This document shows positions 5,871 to 13,101 of a stretch of DNA of 13,101 nt, one piece after another. Under the pieces are notes generated by a model, which saw only the letters and a list, made by a program, of their open reading frames with translations, was not told the DNA's origin and did no database searches. The stretch is from HGM04593 sp045533955 (GTDB taxonomy: Bacteria; Bacteroidota; Bacteroidia; Bacteroidales; Bacteroidaceae). Made by a program: the position numbers and the translations under genes. The stretch covers positions 1-13,101 of the forward strand of contig JAZSIU010000049.1 of NCBI GenBank assembly GCA_045533955.1. Direction: 5' to 3'. How positions within the stretch are numbered: position 1 is the first letter of the stretch; every line of letters begins with the position of its first letter.

Positions 5871-7337
5871 ATGAAAAAGCCAATTTTTACACTGCTGTTT
5901 CTCTTTCTTATTAGTAGCGTCGGGGCGCAACGCCTCTTGTCGCTCAGTGAGGCAATTGAGATTGCCAAGCGCGAGTCGCACGCCTCGAAAGCGGCAGCCC
6001 TTTCGTTTATGAGCGGCTATTGGAACTATCGACAATATAAGGCGACGCGACTGCCCTCGTTGTCCCTCTCGGGCACGCTTATGAATTACGACCGCTCGAT
6101 AGTCGAGGCGCGCGACTACGAGACGGGCCGCGTGTCGTATGTCGATAATAACTCACTCTATAACTCTGTACGAGTGTCGGTAAATCAGAATCTGCCGTGG
6201 GCCGACGCTGCGCTGTCGCTGCGCTCCGACCTTTCGCGCTTCGACCAATTCGACTACGACCAGACAACCTACAATAGCACGCCCCTGTTGCTTCACTACA
6301 ATCAGCCCCTGCGCCGATACAGCAGTATGCGGTGGAACAAACGCATAGAGCCGTTACAATTCGAGCGGGCCAAACGCAACTATTTAGAGAGCCTTCAGAG
6401 CATAACTATAAACGTAACGGGCTACTATTTTGCGGCCCTCTCGGCGCAATCGAACCTTAAACAGAGCCTCGCCAAGCACAAAGACCTCGGCACACTCTAT
6501 GCAAAGACAAGCAAAAAGTTGGAGCTTGGCCTTGTAACAAAGGGCGAGCTACTGCAATTGGAACTCTCGATGCTGAATGCCGAGATGAGCATAAGCAACA
6601 ATCGCCTTACACTCGAGAATGCTCTTTTCCGTCTTTTCTCCTATCTTAATATAAGCGATTATAAGAATATAGAGCTTGTGGCCCCCACGACGCTGCCGCA
6701 AATTACCATAAACAGCGACGAGGTTATTGTCCGCTCCCGTAAAAACTCGGCTCACACGGTTGCGCGCGAGTTGAATCTGCTTGCAGCCCGTCAGAATCTG
6801 GAGTGGGCCAAGGCAAGCACCGGCCTTCAGGTGAGCCTGCAAGCGCAAATAGGTCTGACGCAGTCGGCAGGCAGTTTCAAAGGGGCATACAACAATCTTA
6901 AGGATAATGAGATAATAGGAATTACATTCTCGCTACCCATATACGATTGGGGCTTAGGCGGCGGTAAAAAACGTGTGGCAAAGGCTCAGTTGGAGCTTGC
7001 CCGCATTGAGGCCGGGCGGGATGATATTGAATTTGAGCAGGAGATTCGCACCACGGTGATGTACTTTAATAATCAGGCCGAGCAGTGTAGAATATCGCGC
7101 CGCGCCCTCGAGGTGGCCGAAGAGACCTATCTTATGGCCTATAAGCGCTACGAAAATGGTGCAATGACGGTTACCGATTTTAACACTGCCAACAACGAAT
7201 TAGAGGGTGCGCAGGCGCAGTATCTCTTGCAGCTCAATACCTTTTGGGCCTATTATTATACCATTCAGCGACTGACGCTGCACGACTATATCAAGGGCTG
7301 CGATATTGATTGCGATTTTGACAAAATTGTAAAGTAG
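5871..7337 (+). CDS. TolC-like outer-membrane efflux channel
   Basis: The product has 488 residues. The signal peptide M-K-K-P-I-F-T-L-L-F-L-F-L-I-S-S-V-G-A is probably cut before Q20. The mature start L-S-L-S-E-A-I-E-I-A-K-R-E-S is the classic outer membrane efflux protein (OEP) beginning. Two helix-strand repeats follow. The second contains the strand segment I-I-G-I-T-F-S-L-P-I-Y-D-W-G-L-G-G-G-K-K (about 345-364) and a long helix with A-Y-K-R-Y-E-N-G-A-M-T-V-T-D-F. Trimeric TolC-like proteins form the outer-membrane and periplasmic exit duct. The end I-K-G-C-D-I-D-C-D-F-D carries two cysteines of unknown meaning. An in-frame ATG at 5841 would add 10 residues ahead of a complete signal peptide and is less likely. 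It is the first gene of the export operon, and the permease starts 7 bases after its stop. Confidence 0.92.
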   Translation: MKKPIFTLLFLFLISSVGAQRLLSLSEAIEIAKRESHASKAAALSFMSGYWNYRQYKATRLPSLSLSGTLMNYDRSIVEARDYETGRVSYVDNNSLYNSVRVSVNQNLPWADAALSLRSDLSRFDQFDYDQTTYNSTPLLLHYNQPLRRYSSMRWNKRIEPLQFERAKRNYLESLQSITINVTGYYFAALSAQSNLKQSLAKHKDLGTLYAKTSKKLELGLVTKGELLQLELSMLNAEMSISNNRLTLENALFRLFSYLNISDYKNIELVAPTTLPQITINSDEVIVRSRKNSAHTVARELNLLAARQNLEWAKASTGLQVSLQAQIGLTQSAGSFKGAYNNLKDNEIIGITFSLPIYDWGLGGGKKRVAKAQLELARIEAGRDDIEFEQEIRTTVMYFNNQAEQCRISRRALEVAEETYLMAYKRYENGAMTVTDFNTANNELEGAQAQYLLQLNTFWAYYYTIQRLTLHDYIKGCDIDCDFDKIVK

Positions 7338-7344
7338 TGCCATT

Positions 7345-9717
7345 ATGAACGGTGTGAGAAATTTCCTTATAACCCTGCGCAGCTATCCGCTTGTGGTGGC
7401 TCTTAATATCGCGGGCTTGGGCTTTGCAATAGCGGTTGCTTATATGATTGCTTTGCAGGTGCACTATGAGGTGTCATATAACAGAGGTATAAAAGATGCC
7501 GACAGGGTGGCAGTTATTTTCAGCAAGGATAAAGGCAGCCATCTGAGTTTTGCGCGCGACGAGTGGTTCAATATGATGGAGAGAAAATATATCGAAATTC
7601 AAGAGAACAATCCGGCAATAGAGCAGCTTGCAGTCTTTAGTTATGATTTTCAGAGAAACTGTATCACGAACCACTCGGATGAGATATTCCCTCTTACTTG
7701 CGCATTTATCGACCGAGACGCATTAGAGCTGTTCGCTTTTGATTTTATTGATGGCGATGCCGATAAACTGCACGAGAAGAACAGTGTGGCGGTAAGCGAG
7801 AGTGCCGCCCGACGTCATAATCTTAGGGTGGGGACGCGTATATGCTTCGGCGGGCTCGACCACGACACTCCAAAATTTACTCCGGACAAGGCAAAAATAG
7901 TGGTTGCCATTTATCGCAATCAACCTAAAAACTCTATCTTGGGTAACTGTGATATGCTGTGGTACGATGCCCGGCAGCACTACAATCCTCTCTATGCAAG
8001 GGTGCACAAGGATTACTCTTTTGCACAATTCGACTCTTTGCTGAGTGTCGTTCACAAGGCTGCCTCAGACAATGAGTTTGAGTTCTATTCTGTGCCTCTG
8101 AGTGAATTGTATTTTCATAATTTATCGACTAAAGTGGGCGAGGGTGGCAATGTGAATGATATTATAACACTTATTGCAATAGCTGTGGTTGTTGTGTGTG
8201 TTGCTTTTATAAACTACGTGAATTTCTTCTTGTCGCTCATTCCCCGACGTGTGCGCAATGCAAATTTACGGAAAATTATGGGTGCCACTATGTGGCGTCT
8301 TCGCCTCGATTTTATATTCGAGTCGTTGCTTATGGTTACGTTGGCCTTTGCTGTTGCATTTGTTATCGTGGAGGCTGTCTCCGGTGGAGCCGTAAAGGGG
8401 CTTTTCACAACCTCGGTGGCTGTTGTTGACAATGTGCGCGAGGCGCTGCTGACGTTTGTCGTGGCAATGGGTCTTGCGTTTCTCTCGGCTGTCTATCCTG
8501 CATTTTATGTTACACACTCTGCGCCGGCAATGGTTGTGAAAGGCTCGTTTGCCAATGTGCGAAAAGGGACGCGACTGCGCTATATATTGATGGTGGCGCA
8601 GTTTGTGGCGTCGTTTGTTCTTATTTTGGTTGCTCTTTTCATTGAAAAACAGAACAGCTATATGATGCAGCGGAATATGGGATTCGACAAGGAGTGTGTG
8701 CTCGTAACCTCGCCATTAAAGGGCTCTTTTGCAACTGCCGAGACATTCGACCATCTGGTTGAAACTCTTAAACGCAACCCTAATATAATAGATGCTGCTT
8801 ATTCGCTTGAGTTTCTGGTTAGCTCGTCGTACGTCTATGGCGATAAGGAGATAGGCGGGCCCCGACCAAGTGGTGCACCCGATAAATTGCCTTTTGTTAC
8901 GCTCTCTGTCTCGCCGAATTTTTTGAAAATGATGGGCATTGACATTATTGAAGGCCGTGATTTCGAGGAGGGCGATTGCGGGCAGGGAAATTATATAATA
9001 AACAGTAGCGCGCATAATAGGGGCGGACTTTCCATTGGCAACACGTTTAAGAGTGTTCGCCACGGACAGAGCTCTATTGTGGGGGTGTGCAGCGACATCA
9101 ATATTTTCCCCCTGCGTGATAAAACCGAGTTTGTCTGTTTCTATCCGTGGAAGCCACAAGGCAATACAGCCCCGCGCTTATATATAAAAGTTGCTCCACA
9201 TTGCAATGTGGCCGAGGTGTCAGGATATATTGGCGATTGTGTGGGTAAGTTCTTCGGTGGTGGCGAGAATCGTCTTATGGGGATTGAGTTTTTTGATGAT
9301 ATTATGCAGCGGGAGTATAGGGACGAGCAGCTGAAGGCTCTGCAAATTTCATCGTTTGCCACTGTGGCAATCATTGTGTCTCTTATGGGGCTGCTTGCCG
9401 CGGTGCTTTTCGAGGTTCGTTATATGGAGCGCGAGATTGCCTTGCGCCGCGTCAGTGGTGCAACAGTGTGGAGCATCGTGTGGCTCATAAATGTAAAATA
9501 TCTGCGTATGGTGGCGCTGAGTTTTCTTATTGCCTTGCCCGTGGCTGTGTCGGCTGTTAACGAGTGGCTCGGTAATTTTGCCTATAAGACTGCGCTGAGC
9601 CCGTGGATTTTTGCGCTTGTGTTTCTTTTGGTGGCTTCGGTGTCGGTATTTGTGGTAACGCTCGCTGCGTGGCGCACGGCCGGTAGTAATCCGATTGAAA
9701 TTCTTAATAAAGGTTAA
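7345..9717 (+). CDS. MacB/FtsX-type ABC transporter permease, 8-helix form (copy 1)
   Basis: The product has 790 residues and no ATPase motifs. The layout is TM1 (about 15-38), a first periplasmic MacB_PCD-like domain (about 40-270), TM2-4 (about 272-296, 322-346, 365-388) with the FtsX-domain segment N-L-R-K-I-M-G-A-T, then TM5 (about 411-434). A second periplasmic domain (about 435-668) and TM6-8 (about 669-690, 718-740, 752-775) follow. The second FtsX segment reads A-L-R-R-V-S-G-A-T and the C-terminus N-P-I-E-I-L-N-K-G. MacB has four helices per chain, so this is the duplicated arrangement common in Bacteroidota. Such mechanotransmission permeases drive export or lipoprotein movement with a separate ATPase, which is not in the window. 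It is paralogous to the gene at 10994. It lies between the TolC-like and adaptor genes with gaps of 7 and 11 bases. Confidence 0.9.
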   Translation: MNGVRNFLITLRSYPLVVALNIAGLGFAIAVAYMIALQVHYEVSYNRGIKDADRVAVIFSKDKGSHLSFARDEWFNMMERKYIEIQENNPAIEQLAVFSYDFQRNCITNHSDEIFPLTCAFIDRDALELFAFDFIDGDADKLHEKNSVAVSESAARRHNLRVGTRICFGGLDHDTPKFTPDKAKIVVAIYRNQPKNSILGNCDMLWYDARQHYNPLYARVHKDYSFAQFDSLLSVVHKAASDNEFEFYSVPLSELYFHNLSTKVGEGGNVNDIITLIAIAVVVVCVAFINYVNFFLSLIPRRVRNANLRKIMGATMWRLRLDFIFESLLMVTLAFAVAFVIVEAVSGGAVKGLFTTSVAVVDNVREALLTFVVAMGLAFLSAVYPAFYVTHSAPAMVVKGSFANVRKGTRLRYILMVAQFVASFVLILVALFIEKQNSYMMQRNMGFDKECVLVTSPLKGSFATAETFDHLVETLKRNPNIIDAAYSLEFLVSSSYVYGDKEIGGPRPSGAPDKLPFVTLSVSPNFLKMMGIDIIEGRDFEEGDCGQGNYIINSSAHNRGGLSIGNTFKSVRHGQSSIVGVCSDINIFPLRDKTEFVCFYPWKPQGNTAPRLYIKVAPHCNVAEVSGYIGDCVGKFFGGGENRLMGIEFFDDIMQREYRDEQLKALQISSFATVAIIVSLMGLLAAVLFEVRYMEREIALRRVSGATVWSIVWLINVKYLRMVALSFLIALPVAVSAVNEWLGNFAYKTALSPWIFALVFLLVASVSVFVVTLAAWRTAGSNPIEILNKG
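7375..7421 (+). repeat. Conserved 47-base segment, copy 1 (5' end of permease 1)
   Basis: This segment aligns without gaps to 11027-11073 with 6 mismatches by hand count, 5 of them clustered at 7398-7404. It encodes the conserved L-R-S-x-P-L-V-V-x-L-N-I-A-G-L-G start of both permeases, so it reflects gene duplication rather than a mobile repeat. Confidence 0.7.
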
Positions 9718-9728
9718 ATTTGAACATT

Positions 9729-10979
9729 ATGGACAGAATAATTGAACAGAAAAAGGGGCTTAAAAAGAAACACATTCCTTTTATTATAGGTGGAGGTTTG
9801 TTTCTGATTCTCGTCGGATGGTTGCTCTTTGGCGACCACAGCAGTAAGATGCGCGTAAACAGCGCGAGCCTCATTGTGAGCACAGTCGAGCAGGGGACGT
9901 TCGGCGATTACATTCGTCTGAGCGGACAGGTGCAGCCAAAAACCTCCATTCTCTTGTCGGCCCCTGAGGGTGGCACGGTCGAGCGGTGCCTCGTGCACGA
10001 GGGTGCCATCGTAAAAAAAGGCGACACACTGCTTGTGCTGCGCAACCCCGACCTTTTGAAGCAGACGCACGATATTAAGGCGCAATATATTGAAAAACAG
10101 AATAACAATCGCGACGTCTCCATTGGCTTCGAAAAAGAGAAACTCGCAATGCAGCAGCAGCGTCTGGCAGCCAAAATTGAGGCCAACCGCGCCCGGCGAA
10201 CCTTTGAACAGCAGCAGTCGCTATACAGCGACGGGCTCACAACGCACGAGGAGTATCTGCGGGCGAAAGAGAATGACGAGCTTGCCCGCACTAATCTGCA
10301 ATTGCTTGTGAAGCGCCTCTATCAGGATTCGCTCTACCAGCAGGTACAGCGTGTGAAAATGTCGCAGGCGCTCGATAATATGTATAACGAGGTCGAGCTT
10401 GCCCGTCGGCGTGTCGATGACCTCAACGTGCGCGCCACACACGCCGGACAGCTGAGCTCATTTGCCATACAGCTGGGGCAGAATATTGCTTCGGGGGCAA
10501 CCATCGGCCTTATAAATATTCTCGATGAGTATAAGGTGCAGGTGAGTATCGACGAGCGTTACATCGACCGCATCGTGGCGGGGCTGAGCGGAGTGTTCGA
10601 GCGTCAGGGCACCGAGTATGCCGTCGAGGTGAGCACTATTTATCCCGACGTTAAGGACGGACAATTCCGCGCCGATTTTACCTTTGTGGGCGAGACGCCC
10701 CGTAATATTCGCGTGGGACAGACATACTATATAAATTTGCAGTTAGGGGAGCCTGCCGAGGCTGTTATCCTGCCGCGCGGCAGTTTCTTTGCCTCGACGG
10801 GCGGAAAATGGGTGTATGTGCTCTCGGCCGACGGCAGCGAGGCTGTCCGGCGCGAGATAAAAATTGCACGGCAGAATCCGCTCTATTACGAGGTTGTCGA
10901 GGGGCTGCAACCCGGCGAGAAGGTTGTTACATCGTCGTACGATAATTTTGGCGAGAGTGAACGTCTTATTCTTGACTGA
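9729..10979 (+). CDS. HlyD/MacA-type periplasmic adaptor (membrane fusion protein)
   Basis: The product has 416 residues. It has a short basic cytoplasmic end, a membrane anchor at about 16-34, and the first lipoyl half (about 75-106: A-P-E-G-G-T-V-E-R, then G-A-I-V-K-K-G-D-T-L). A Q/E/R-rich alpha-hairpin (about 107-233) would meet the TolC-like channel. The second lipoyl half is R-A-T-H-A-G-Q-L-S-S (236-245). A beta-barrel domain (about 266-345) and a membrane-proximal domain ending G-L-Q-P-G-E-K-V-V (392-400) complete it. The start is the ATG at 9729; an in-frame TTG at 9720 is possible but needless. In the operon it lies 11 bases after permease 1 and 14 bases before permease 2, so it probably couples either or both permeases to the outer-membrane channel. 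The cargo is unknown. Confidence 0.92.
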   Translation: MDRIIEQKKGLKKKHIPFIIGGGLFLILVGWLLFGDHSSKMRVNSASLIVSTVEQGTFGDYIRLSGQVQPKTSILLSAPEGGTVERCLVHEGAIVKKGDTLLVLRNPDLLKQTHDIKAQYIEKQNNNRDVSIGFEKEKLAMQQQRLAAKIEANRARRTFEQQQSLYSDGLTTHEEYLRAKENDELARTNLQLLVKRLYQDSLYQQVQRVKMSQALDNMYNEVELARRRVDDLNVRATHAGQLSSFAIQLGQNIASGATIGLINILDEYKVQVSIDERYIDRIVAGLSGVFERQGTEYAVEVSTIYPDVKDGQFRADFTFVGETPRNIRVGQTYYINLQLGEPAEAVILPRGSFFASTGGKWVYVLSADGSEAVRREIKIARQNPLYYEVVEGLQPGEKVVTSSYDNFGESERLILD

Positions 10980-10993
10980 AAAAGGTTCGGATA

Positions 10994-13101
10994 ATGAAAA
11001 ATGTATTACAAAATTTCTTTATAACGCTGCGCAGCCATCCGCTTGTGGTAATGCTGAATATCGCGGGCTTGGGAATTGCCATTGTTGTGGCATATATGCT
11101 TGCTGTACAGGTTAGTTATGAATTTTCTTATAACAAAGGAATAAAAGATTACGACCGCATTGCGCGTATCGAGGTGCGCGGACACATTAAACACGAGTTC
11201 GATAAATGGCAGACGAAAAACTCTGAGATGGTGCTCTCGGCGTTGCGTAATATTGTAGGGGTAGAGTCGTTGGCTGTGTTAAATATTAATGCAAGGCGCG
11301 GCCAGCTCAAGATTAATGAGGATGTTGTTCGTACAGAGCTATCTTTTGCTTCTAACGAGGCATTCAGTCTCTTCCCGTTCGACATTATTGATGGTAGCAC
11401 AGATAATCTTGCGCCAAGAAATATTGTCTCAAGCGAATCCTATGACAAAGTAAAGAAAACAACCACACAGGTAATTAGTAAGGGTAGTGTGGTTGTAATA
11501 AGCGAGAGTTTTGCCAAGAAACATAATCTAAAGGTGGGCTCTACAATAAAGCGTATGGAGAATAGTGCCGACTATTTGTTCTATTATCATAAATATATGG
11601 CGGTGGATGCCATTTATAAAGATTTTCCAGATAATAGCGACCTTGCACAAGCCGATATTATTGTTGCAATGGGCGAGATTGGTGAAATGTACAAGGTGCC
11701 TGGACACCAATATAATTTTGTCTCTTATGTGAGGCTTGCTCCTGGTTATAGTGTCGATGAACTCGAGGAGGCGATGAACAAGGTTTGTGCCGCGGAATTT
11801 CCCGACGAAGCAATTCTGTTGCGCGCTATGCCTTTAGAGAAGGCCTATTTTTATGGCGCCGAAGTGGATGCTCTTCATAAAGGGAATCTTATGGCTACAG
11901 TAGCTCTTATAGCTACCGCTGTGGTACTTATTACTATTGCCTTCTTTAACTATCTTAACTTTTTCCTTTCGTTGATGCCCCGTCGCATACGCAGTGTAAA
12001 CACGCAAAAAATTATGGGAGCATCGCGGCATCAGCTACGCTTTACATTTATTGTCGAGTCATTTATAATGGTGCTTGTATCGGTCGTAATAGCGTTGCTT
12101 CTTATTGTTATTACCAATGATAGTGAGTTGTCGATGCTCTTTACAGCGTCTCTCTCATTGTTGCAGAATAGTACAATAGCATTTATCATCTTATGCGTAT
12201 CGTTGCTTTTTGCTGTGATAGTGGCAATTTACCCCTCTTTTTATGTAACATCATTTGCTCCTGCTCTTGTACTCAGTGGCAACTTTGCGCGTAATAGAAG
12301 CGGAGCTCTCTATCGTACTTTGCTTGTTATAATGCAGTTTGTAATTACCATTGTACTTGTTGTTACTGCTATTTTTATACACGCACAGAACAAATTTATG
12401 ATAAATGCCGATGTTGGATTCAATAAAGAGAATCTTTTGGTTGTGCAGCCCACACTTGAGTCTATCTTTGTTAGTAATCATTCAAATTTAAGAAATAAAT
12501 TGAATGAGCACCCCGAAATTGTGGATGTTGCATTTTCTAATGGAAATATGGCATATAAGATTTTTGATAAAAAAGAGGTTGCTATATTGGGCGAGCGCGA
12601 CGACGTGCAAGGAGTTAACCAAGCTGAAAAGATAACAATACCCCTCTTCGAGGTAACGTGGAATTTTCCACAGGTAATGGGCTTTGATATTTACGAGGGA
12701 CGTAGTTTTCAGGAGGATGATACTCCTCAACTTAATATCGGCGATTTTGGTGTTGAAATTATTCCTGGTGCGCTTATCTTCAACGAGCGGGCACGAAAGA
12801 CTTTTTTGCTTACAACAGAGAATTATATAGATAATCATAATGCACCTGTGTTGGGCTTCTGCCGTGATTTTAAGTTACGTCCGCTACACTATCAGATAGA
12901 GCCGTTTGCTTTGCAGATTGCAGGGGCTATATATGTGCAACCATACATCTACATAAGAATAAAGCAAGGTTGCAATATAAAAGAGGTAACAGAGTATATA
13001 CGTACTGCATTGACTGAATATTTTAAGGTGGATAACTCTGGGGTAGATGTGCTACTTCTTGACGATATTATGCGCAATGAATATAAAGAGGACGAGCAGA
13101 A
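10994..13101 (+). CDS. MacB/FtsX-type ABC transporter permease (copy 2), 3' end outside window
   Basis: The frame is open from ATG 10994 to the window edge, 702 codons without a stop. It is a clear paralogue of the permease at 7345: both begin with N-F-x-I-T-L-R-S-x-P-L-V-V and keep L-N-I-A-G-L-G, S-Y-N-x-G-I-K-D and I-M-G-A. TM1 lies at about 15-38, the first periplasmic domain at 40-297, TM2 at about 299-322, TM3 at 354-376, TM4 at 395-416 and TM5 at 438-461. The second periplasmic domain runs to the edge at L-L-D-D-I-M-R-N-E-Y, which aligns with F-F-D-D-I-M-Q-R-E-Y of copy 1. By that alignment about 140 residues (TM6-8) are missing from view. Relative to copy 1 it has a roughly 22-residue insertion near residues 144-165, and its coding is visibly more AT-rich. 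It probably pairs with the same adaptor and channel. Confidence 0.9.
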   Translation, partial: MKNVLQNFFITLRSHPLVVMLNIAGLGIAIVVAYMLAVQVSYEFSYNKGIKDYDRIARIEVRGHIKHEFDKWQTKNSEMVLSALRNIVGVESLAVLNINARRGQLKINEDVVRTELSFASNEAFSLFPFDIIDGSTDNLAPRNIVSSESYDKVKKTTTQVISKGSVVVISESFAKKHNLKVGSTIKRMENSADYLFYYHKYMAVDAIYKDFPDNSDLAQADIIVAMGEIGEMYKVPGHQYNFVSYVRLAPGYSVDELEEAMNKVCAAEFPDEAILLRAMPLEKAYFYGAEVDALHKGNLMATVALIATAVVLITIAFFNYLNFFLSLMPRRIRSVNTQKIMGASRHQLRFTFIVESFIMVLVSVVIALLLIVITNDSELSMLFTASLSLLQNSTIAFIILCVSLLFAVIVAIYPSFYVTSFAPALVLSGNFARNRSGALYRTLLVIMQFVITIVLVVTAIFIHAQNKFMINADVGFNKENLLVVQPTLESIFVSNHSNLRNKLNEHPEIVDVAFSNGNMAYKIFDKKEVAILGERDDVQGVNQAEKITIPLFEVTWNFPQVMGFDIYEGRSFQEDDTPQLNIGDFGVEIIPGALIFNERARKTFLLTTENYIDNHNAPVLGFCRDFKLRPLHYQIEPFALQIAGAIYVQPYIYIRIKQGCNIKEVTEYIRTALTEYFKVDNSGVDVLLLDDIMRNEYKEDEQ
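11027..11073 (+). repeat. Conserved 47-base segment, copy 2 (5' end of permease 2)
   Basis: This is the partner of 7375-7421, in direct orientation and about 3.65 kb apart. It includes an exact 17-base match, 11057-11073 against 7405-7421. Confidence 0.7.

Noticed and set aside
8716..9159. Minus-strand open frame of 147 codons inside permease 1
   Set aside because: It lies fully opposite a well-supported permease reading frame, has no family motif or promoter, and is explained as a shadow of the real gene. The same holds for 638-982, 9714-10085, 9908-10291 and 12488-12838.
9720..9728. TTG start for the adaptor gene at 9720
   Set aside because: An ATG three codons later gives a normal adaptor N-terminus, and the TTG start adds nothing recognisable.

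Overview
The window looks like chromosomal DNA of a Bacteroidota member, most likely order Bacteroidales. Four minus-strand genes or operons are preceded by the Bacteroidota sigma-ABfr type -7 element (TAnnTTTG, here TACCTTTGC or TATCTTTGC). Three of these have a TTG or TTTG -33 element 19-20 bases upstream. Other lineage hints are a lipoprotein with a K-D-E surface-export-like signal after the lipobox cysteine, a tRNA-Ser with no encoded CCA, and long 8-helix MacB/FtsX-like permeases. Family or genus cannot be named from the sequence alone.

Layout. Positions 1-140 hold the right end of an insertion sequence: the last 35 codons of a transposase and a probable terminal repeat. A minus-strand tRNA-Ser(UGA) follows (244-328), with its own promoter and terminator. 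Positions 508-1872 are a three-gene minus-strand operon: a DUF2975 membrane protein, a small Xre/YozG-like HTH regulator and an unrecognised secreted protein. A divergent NAD(P)H-quinone-reductase-like flavoprotein lies at 2045-2656. It converges on a surface lipoprotein 5'-nucleotidase (2722-4377, minus), and a strong hairpin separates the two. A secreted DUF2147 protein (4662-5117, minus) is divergent from a YbaN/DUF454 membrane protein (5354-5731, plus). A perfect 12-base inverted repeat lies between those two.

From 5813 to the end runs a plus-strand export operon: TolC-like outer-membrane channel, MacB/FtsX-like permease, HlyD/MacA-like adaptor, then a second diverged permease that leaves the window. 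Gaps between these genes are 7-14 bases. The predicted assembly is a tripartite envelope-spanning exporter. The adaptor would link an inner-membrane permease (homodimer, or heterodimer of the two paralogues) to the TolC-like channel. No ATPase is encoded in the visible part, so the energising subunit must lie downstream or elsewhere. The cargo is unknown.

No gene-free stretch exceeds 300 bases. The longest are 4378-4661 and 5118-5353, whose promoters, terminator and inverted repeat are listed. No CRISPR array, rRNA, riboswitch or recognisable novel defence system was seen.
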